Positions 29,208 to 33,382 of a stretch of DNA of 33,382 nt are shown here, piece after piece; the first letter of the stretch is position 1; each line of letters starts with the position of its first letter. Source of the DNA: a virus. Under the pieces are notes generated by a model. It searched no databases, was not told the origin of the DNA, and saw nothing but the letters and a program-made list of their open reading frames with translations. Made by a program: the position numbers and the translations under genes. Where the stretch lies: positions 1 through 33,382 of the IMG/VR virus record IMGVR_UViG_3300029787_000186; one strand, given 5' to 3'.

Positions 29208-29270
29208 TTTTTACCGTGTTTTTTGCGAGATTTTACCGCGTTTTTCGGTCCCATTTTTACCAGGTTTTTG
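29208..29270. repeat. Three short iterons, TTTTACC-NG-GTTTTT type
   Basis: Three similar units with ACC at 29213-29215, 29235-29237 and 29259-29261, i.e. 22 and 24 bases apart: TTTTTACCGTGTTTTTT, TTTTACCGCGTTTTT and TTTTTACCAGGTTTTT. Regular spacing at two helical turns suggests binding sites for a replication or regulatory protein. They are in the gene-poor region 29192-29859. Confidence 0.55.
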
Positions 29271-29403
29271 GCCATGCTGCAATTATCAATTTTTACTCAC
29301 TGTACCATTTTGAACATTTTTTTTTACTAATTTTTTACAAAATTTAGCGCGCAACTCCAAATTCTTTATATTATATGCCAACGGGTATTTTTTTTTATAT
29401 ATA

Positions 29404-29616
29404 TCACTGGCGGGTAATTTTTTTTTTCATTTTGTTTGTCCAGGATAGTTTCTTTCGGATGTGCCAACGCATAAAACAACCATCTAAATTCTTAACTCTG
29501 AGATCATCAAACCAGTTCAAAATTGCGCCACATTCAAGCTCGTCATCATACTTTCTTGCGAACGCACACAACTTATCAGCGTTTTTTGAGAATTTACAAA
29601 ATTCACTCATAATCAC
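29404..29616 (-). CDS. Possible small protein, 70 aa or less
   Basis: A frame with believable protein-like text (KNADKLCAFARKYDDELECG, then AILNWFDDLRVKNLDGCFMR) inside an otherwise repeat-rich region. It could start at GTG 29616 or ATG 29610. No Shine-Dalgarno is evident and AT-rich repeats surround it, so it may be chance. If real, it would be translated towards the terminators from the origin side. I report it as doubtful. Confidence 0.35.
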   Translation of the reverse strand: MIMSEFCKFSKNADKLCAFARKYDDELECGAILNWFDDLRVKNLDGCFMRWHIRKKLSWTNKMKKKITRQ

Positions 29617-29857
29617 TGGCAGTGCGAGGAATGGGAATATGGAGAATATGGAGAATTTGACTCTCTCTCTCCTCTATAAACTCACTGCGAACATATTCTC
29701 TTTTAGCGTACCAATGAGAATTTGCACTGCCTAGTTTTGCGAACAAATTCCCCATATTCCCCATATTCTCCATATTCTCATCGTCCGCTATTTTGCAGTT
29801 TTGCGAACAAATTCTCCATATTCCCCATATTCTCTTTTTGCGAACGTTCGCGCGAAC
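29558..29857. repeat. Repeat-rich region: candidate replication origin
   Basis: A 38-base direct repeat occurs at 29733-29770 and 29797-29834 with one mismatch: it begins AGTTTTGCGAACAAATTC and continues as tandem CCATATTC/CCATATTCTC units. The complementary text is at 29633-29658 (GGGAATATGGAGAATATGG and onward), making a large inverted repeat with the first copy. The hexamer GCGAAC occurs at 29558, 29687, 29739, 29803, 29840 and 29852. A perfect 12-bp palindrome GCGAACGTTCGC is at 29840-29851. The neighbour is the primase-helicase gene. Together this resembles an iteron-type origin. Confidence 0.65.
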
Positions 29858-29859
29858 AC

Positions 29860-31701
29860 CTATAAAAAATCATCAATTTCAGTGCGCTTAATAAAATATT
29901 CACCATGCTTAAACTTGCCAATCAAACCTTGATCTTCCAACTTATCGATCCAGTTTGACACCGCATTATTACTACTCAAATTCATTTCACTGTTAAGCGC
30001 TTCAGCAAACTGGGATCGCGAGAAATTATCTCCATCAGTAGCAATCGCATCTAGCAACCTGGTTTCCGGTGACTCCTCACTATCCAAATACCAAAAACTC
30101 TCATTCTTCGGCAATGGCTTTATATATTTCAGCGCCAGTGTATCTTTAGTACCATCAAACTTAATCCCAAGCGCTACATCGTGATAATCACTAGCCGTCC
30201 TTGTCTTAGTAATCTTAAACACTTTCAGATCTTTATGCTTACCAGTATTGGCCACCTGCACCAGGTTATCTAGCCAATTAACGTAAGTGCTGCCACCATA
30301 CACCATAAAATGATCCAATGGTTGCTTCTCGGCCATCTTCTTATGATGCGATACCATAACCATAGCAATCTTATAGCGTAACTTTAACTCTGTAATCCGA
30401 CTCAACAATTCTTGCAGCTTATCATTTTTATCCATAGCAATATCAGAACTTGTATATAAATTATCAATCACCAACACATCATAATCACCAGTCATTAGAT
30501 TCTTTTCAATAGTAACATACGCATCGCTAAATAACTTATGCTCATCAAAACTAGCTATCTTAAAGTTTTTGTTTAGGTACTCGCGACACGTTGGATACTC
30601 TTCCACCAGGTAGCGCATCTGCTTATCAAGTCTTTCTTGCATCATCTGGTCCAACATCTCAAACTGCACAAACAACACCTTCCTTGGCTTCTGTATTACA
30701 AACTGGCCCATGAACGGCACTCCCATCGCAATACTCACACCAAGCTGAAGCGCTAACACACTTTTACCTACATTACTCATTCCACTGATTCCAGTGGTCC
30801 CACTTTCAAGCAAGATCTCATCGCATATATATTGTACTGGCGGTAAATCTCTAGCTAAGAAGTCATCAGCCGTGAACACTTTCGCAGCGCCCAACTCATC
30901 TGCACCAAACACTTGAGCCGAATCCATTAGTGTCATTAGGTCACTCGCACTGTGGCCATCAGCAAAATAGTCTGTTAAATCATACTGATTTGGATATTCA
31001 CTTCCCCACTTTATAATTTTAACCACACGGTCTTTTTTATATAGCGCTTTGGCAACTTTCTCAGCTCCTTCTCTACCCGCATTGTCATTATCAAAACAGA
31101 TCACAATATCTTTATATTTATCTAGTACCGCTAAATTTTTAGGCAGTGCGCCTGCACCACTGGTGAAAGTGATAGCAGGCACACCATTACAGTTTGCGGT
31201 TATTGCATCTTTTTCGCCTTCGCAGAGAAGTAATGTGCGTGTGTTTTGGGAGTTTAGGATAGGAAACACTTTACATTCTGCATCGCCAAACTGTATGCCT
31301 TTATGATACTTAACGTGATCTTCAGTAATTTTAAATACCAGTTGCAACTTCTGATCCTTGTCGCGCCTTATGCCTACATCATAATCAAGCGCATTTTCAT
31401 TCCAAGGTAGTCGCATCTCTTTAAATATTTGTTCGTAATGATCCAAAAAACGTACCCGCGCGTCATCGTAACCAGACTCATCCAGGCGCTCAAACATCTT
31501 AGTGCGTATTCGTAGCTTTACTTCATCGCTTACAATTGTGTCATCTTCTGTAAACCAATTCTTTTTGCATCTATGGCAGTGGGCAAAGTCTTGATTGACT
31601 GATATGCAGTAATCGTTCTTCTCAGATTGTACACACTCCGCAGGTGCATCCGATGGACACTTTGCCCGCGTACCATTACGGTTTAGCTGATCAAAGTTCA
31701 T
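29860..31701 (-). CDS. TOPRIM primase / RecA-fold helicase, 613 aa
   Basis: A bifunctional replication protein. An N-terminal zinc finger has C15, C23 and the C42-HR-C45 pair (HCHRCKKNWF). The TOPRIM domain (about 150-225) has E161 in CEGEKD and D204/D206 in CFDNDNAG. The helicase domain has Walker A GMSNVGKS (307-314) and a Walker B-like YDVLVIDN (about 417-424), with RecA-like helical text between, as in RepA/AAA_25 proteins. A C-terminal winged-helix-like part (RSQFAEALNSEMNLSSNNAV) ends the protein. It probably primes and unwinds DNA. It lies beside the repeat-rich candidate origin at its 3' end. Confidence 0.92.
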   Translation of the reverse strand: MNFDQLNRNGTRAKCPSDAPAECVQSEKNDYCISVNQDFAHCHRCKKNWFTEDDTIVSDEVKLRIRTKMFERLDESGYDDARVRFLDHYEQIFKEMRLPWNENALDYDVGIRRDKDQKLQLVFKITEDHVKYHKGIQFGDAECKVFPILNSQNTRTLLLCEGEKDAITANCNGVPAITFTSGAGALPKNLAVLDKYKDIVICFDNDNAGREGAEKVAKALYKKDRVVKIIKWGSEYPNQYDLTDYFADGHSASDLMTLMDSAQVFGADELGAAKVFTADDFLARDLPPVQYICDEILLESGTTGISGMSNVGKSVLALQLGVSIAMGVPFMGQFVIQKPRKVLFVQFEMLDQMMQERLDKQMRYLVEEYPTCREYLNKNFKIASFDEHKLFSDAYVTIEKNLMTGDYDVLVIDNLYTSSDIAMDKNDKLQELLSRITELKLRYKIAMVMVSHHKKMAEKQPLDHFMVYGGSTYVNWLDNLVQVANTGKHKDLKVFKITKTRTASDYHDVALGIKFDGTKDTLALKYIKPLPKNESFWYLDSEESPETRLLDAIATDGDNFSRSQFAEALNSEMNLSSNNAVSNWIDKLEDQGLIGKFKHGEYFIKRTEIDDFL

Positions 31702-32368
31702 CTTGCAAGCGGGAAAGATTTACAATACTGTCAAACGCTTTGATACCTGCTTCTATTTTTTCTCTTTTAATTATATGCTGATGAAACTTTAATTCTTCTT
31801 TCTCAAATCTGAGTACCATACCATACATAGGTTTGAGTCCTTTGTTATCGCGAGCTTCTTTACTGGCTTTCGGATATTGATCTTCAAACATCTTTATATA
31901 TGCACCTAACTGAATCTTATGTTCCTTATACAGATATTTACTTGTCTTCCAGTCTAGCATAATCAGATCATCACCGATTGAGCCTATACAATCTGCCGTG
32001 CCACCAACGCGCCAAGATTCATCTACCAGTTTCATTTCGCTCTTATGTGGCTTAAATTTTACTTTCTCGGCCCATTCTATATATCCACCAAACGCAACCA
32101 TTGCTTGCTCAGTTTGATTGCGGGTAAAGTCGCGCGTATCAATGTTTAAACCTTTCTGGTGTCCTTCAATAAGTAAGTGAACTAGCGTGCCGATTTGACC
32201 TGCTTCTCTCAGCTCTTCTTTGTCGTCTATACCTTCAAGGCACATTCTCCTGGTCCAATTAAGCAGCGCTTGTTTATTCCAACCTAGTTGCGATCCAATA
32301 AGTGTAGTGACACTTTTTACTTTTGAGCCGTCTTTTAACTTATAATCTGGCCTTCTTTTTTTTGGCAT
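31691..32368 (-). CDS. RecB/Cas4-like PD-(D/E)XK exonuclease, 225 aa
   Basis: A nuclease of the RecB-like family: GTLVHLLIEGH supplies H64, GGTADCIG supplies D126, DWKTSK supplies D139 and K141, and the trailing QxxxY is at Q153/Y157. The order H, D, D-x-K, Q-x(3)-Y is that of RecB/AddB/Cas4-type nucleases. No four-cysteine Fe-S cluster of Cas4 is seen. It likely processes DNA ends in recombination. It overlaps the primase-helicase gene by 11 bases. Its start has AAAGGATAGGAATA upstream. Confidence 0.87.
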   Translation of the reverse strand: MPKKRRPDYKLKDGSKVKSVTTLIGSQLGWNKQALLNWTRRMCLEGIDDKEELREAGQIGTLVHLLIEGHQKGLNIDTRDFTRNQTEQAMVAFGGYIEWAEKVKFKPHKSEMKLVDESWRVGGTADCIGSIGDDLIMLDWKTSKYLYKEHKIQLGAYIKMFEDQYPKASKEARDNKGLKPMYGMVLRFEKEELKFHQHIIKREKIEAGIKAFDSIVNLSRLQDEL

Positions 32369-32462
32369 TATTCCTATCCTTTCTCATGTACATTACCACA
32401 CACAATAGCCAACCTATAAACAAGGCTATTATTACCAGGTATATTGTGATAACACTTTGCAT
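32340..32462 (-). CDS. Tiny membrane protein, 40 aa
   Basis: Encodes MQSVITIYLVIIALFIGWLL followed by CVVMYMRKDRNNAKKKKARL: one membrane segment and a basic tail. It overlaps the start of the nuclease gene by 29 bases, and the RBS of that gene lies inside it. No strong Shine-Dalgarno precedes it. Composition is clearly membrane-like, but the ORF is short. Function unknown. Confidence 0.5.
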   Translation of the reverse strand: MQSVITIYLVIIALFIGWLLCVVMYMRKDRNNAKKKKARL

Positions 32463-32497
32463 TAATTAATTTTTACCCGCACGGCTGCTACCACCAC

Positions 32498-33382
32498 CTA
32501 ATTAAATGTTTTAGCATTTTTGCGGGCAATGTATTTAAATATTTCATACGCACACTGTGGCACTATTGCGTTTCCCAGTCCTTTAAGTCGGTCCACCCGA
32601 TTGGGTATCCCATTAGCCACTCTACCCAGTTCGGGTTCAGTGTGCCACCAACTCCCGCTTCTGGCTCTACTCTGAAATCCAGTCTGTTTGTCGGATCTTC
32701 TGATCTTTTGTGGTTCTTGCTCCATCCTTTGTGATCGCTTTTTGTTGGAGTCGGAAACATTTTCTTTACAACTGATTCCATCAATTGACCTTGTTCTCTG
32801 TTTCTGTCTTTGCGATTTAATAATTTTAGTGTTGCTTCGACTGTCTGTGAAATTGTAACTGGACTTGCGTTTGGAGTCGGAAATTTCTTGTGAGTGCGCC
32901 ACAATCCAGATACGTTTGCGGTTGTGCCACGCTCCAACATCGGCAGCCGATACAATAGTCCACGACGCATCATACCCGATTTCGGTAAGATCTGCAATGA
33001 CTCTGACTCCTCCTCGAACAGTGAGCATTGGAACATTTTCAATGAGTGCGTATCTTGGTCGTACTTCGCTAATGACTCTAAGCATTTCAAACCAAAGACC
33101 GGATCGTGTTGTTTCTCCAGTTTCTTCATTGATTAACGACTTCCCGCGACCTGCAATAGAAATATCCTGGCAAGGAAATCCACCAGTAATGATGTCAATA
33201 TTTTTGAACTGATTTCCATCCAGTGTCGTAATATCTTTATATATTGGTACACCGGGGAAATTTTTATTAAGCACTTTGTGGCAATAGGTATCAATCTCAC
33301 AAAAGCCAACGATGTCAAGCTCGTCGCCCCACACCCACGATGCTGCCAGTGAGAATCCACCAATACCGCTAAATAAATCAAG
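32498..33382 (-). CDS. C5 cytosine DNA methyltransferase (main part; start lies at 234 of the left end)
   Basis: Methylates carbon 5 of cytosine. In the 307-residue closed protein: motif I DLFSGIGGF (15-23), catalytic motif IV GFPCQ with C84, motif VI ENV (128-130), motif VIII-like NRKRIW (about 167-172) and motif X GNAIVP (283-288). Between motifs VIII and X the sequence is short and rich in Lys, Arg, Ser, Gln (target recognition part), ending WWHTEPELGRVANGIPNRVDRL. No nuclease is paired with it. The segment 32563-33129 carries a second open frame, described separately. The gene is intact across the circle junction. Confidence 0.93.
   Translation of the reverse strand, partial: LDLFSGIGGFSLAASWVWGDELDIVGFCEIDTYCHKVLNKNFPGVPIYKDITTLDGNQFKNIDIITGGFPCQDISIAGRGKSLINEETGETTRSGLWFEMLRVISEVRPRYALIENVPMLTVRGGVRVIADLTEIGYDASWTIVSAADVGAWHNRKRIWIVAHSQEISDSKRKSSYNFTDSRSNTKIIKSQRQKQRTRSIDGISCKENVSDSNKKRSQRMEQEPQKIRRSDKQTGFQSRARSGSWWHTEPELGRVANGIPNRVDRLKGLGNAIVPQCAYEIFKYIARKNAKTFN
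32563..33129 (-). CDS. Overlapping alternate-frame ORF inside the C5 methyltransferase gene, 188 aa
   Basis: A complete frame on the same strand, one base out of phase with the methyltransferase, covering its residues about 98-286. It reads like a protein: SLFEEESESLQILPKSGMMR, then RGLLYRLPML, KFPTPNASPVT, MFPTPTKSDHKG and an ending GGTLNPNWVEWLMGYPIGWT. The SGMM, PTPTxSDxKG and WVEWLMGYPxGWTDL patterns are ones I know from phage proteins often annotated as methyltransferase-related. The stop codon lies inside the motif X codons of the main gene. ATG at 33127-33129 has GGGAAG about 11 bases upstream. It may be a real dual-coded protein or a footprint of an ancestral frame. Confidence 0.5.
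   Translation of the reverse strand: MKKLEKQHDPVFGLKCLESLAKYDQDTHSLKMFQCSLFEEESESLQILPKSGMMRRGLLYRLPMLERGTTANVSGLWRTHKKFPTPNASPVTISQTVEATLKLLNRKDRNREQGQLMESVVKKMFPTPTKSDHKGWSKNHKRSEDPTNRLDFRVEPEAGVGGTLNPNWVEWLMGYPIGWTDLKDWETQ
33188..33382. repeat. Terminal redundancy, right copy (pairs with 1-195)
   Basis: Direct repeat of bases 1-195 with five mismatches. It contains methyltransferase codons; the differences give one amino-acid change (Thr here, Lys in the left copy) and otherwise silent or edge changes. It supports wrapping of a circular genome map. Confidence 0.9.

Noticed and set aside
29375-29734. Plus-strand 119-residue open frame
   Set aside because: Composition is low-complexity (F, S, N), it runs through the repeat cluster, and it has no Shine-Dalgarno.
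29733-29834. A CRISPR array
   Set aside because: Only two copies of the 38-base repeat, spacing 26 bases, and the repeat is itself built of short tandem units; no cas genes.
31691-32368. A Cas4 gene of a CRISPR system
   Set aside because: The nuclease motifs match RecB-like folds but the Fe-S cysteines of Cas4 are absent, and there is no array or cas1/cas2.
32865-33212. Plus-strand frame opposite the C5 methyltransferase
   Set aside because: Unlike the same-strand 188-residue frame, it has no recognisable protein pattern and no RBS.

Overview
The window looks like one complete genome of a temperate tailed phage (siphovirus-like), about 33.2 kb when closed into a circle. The first 195 bases and the last 195 bases (33188-33382) are the same sequence with five mismatches. 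A cytosine-5 methyltransferase gene that leaves the right end continues in frame at the left end. The DNA is AT-rich and densely packed, with start/stop overlaps (ATGA, GTGA, TAATG) between neighbours. The integration site copies the 5' half of a proteobacterial-type CAU-anticodon tRNA, and several small proteins resemble families common in marine phage sequences. The host is therefore probably a low-GC, perhaps marine, proteobacterium; this is inference, and no taxon can be fixed from the sequence alone.

Layout. (1) 1-4754 and 29860-33382, minus strand: early DNA metabolism. It holds a C5 and a beta-class DNA methyltransferase, a PP-loop (PAPS-reductase-like) protein, several PD-(D/E)XK nucleases including a Holliday-junction-resolvase-like and a RecB/Cas4-like one, an SSB, and a TOPRIM primase-helicase. 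(2) 4797-6133: a lysogeny switch with two small HTH genes leftward and one larger HTH regulator rightward, separated by a palindromic operator. (3) 6167-7548: tyrosine integrase and attP. (4) 27192 down to 7540, minus strand: the late operon in the order regulator, TerS, TerL, portal, MuF-like protein, neck-like protein, scaffold, capsid, fibre-like protein, small membrane/lysis genes, endolysin, connector, tail completion, major tail protein, tail chaperones G/GT, tape measure, and two large tail-tip proteins (one with a LamG-like domain). (5) 27510-29142, plus strand: a short run of small genes, including a GP88-like protein, each preceded by a distinctive AAGGATAGACAA ribosome-binding motif and punctuated by two near-twin terminators. 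(6) 29192-29859: a gene-poor block of direct and inverted repeats beside the primase-helicase, the best candidate replication origin.

How it fits together. On entry the genome circularises and the 5220-5245 operator region decides between integration and lytic growth. An ATGCGACA motif occurs twice at this switch and twice at the divergent region 27193-27457, which feeds the late operon, so one regulator may control both loci. The early minus-strand genes copy and chemically modify the DNA. The late operon builds a siphovirus particle and lyses the cell.

The most interesting points are: a 188-codon open frame, protein-like in its own right, lying entirely inside the C5 methyltransferase gene in another frame; a clean A-AAA-AAG -1 frameshift site joining the two tail chaperone genes; an attP built on the 5' half of a tRNA inside nested inverted repeats; and a methyltransferase/PP-loop/nuclease operon that may make or protect a DNA modification.
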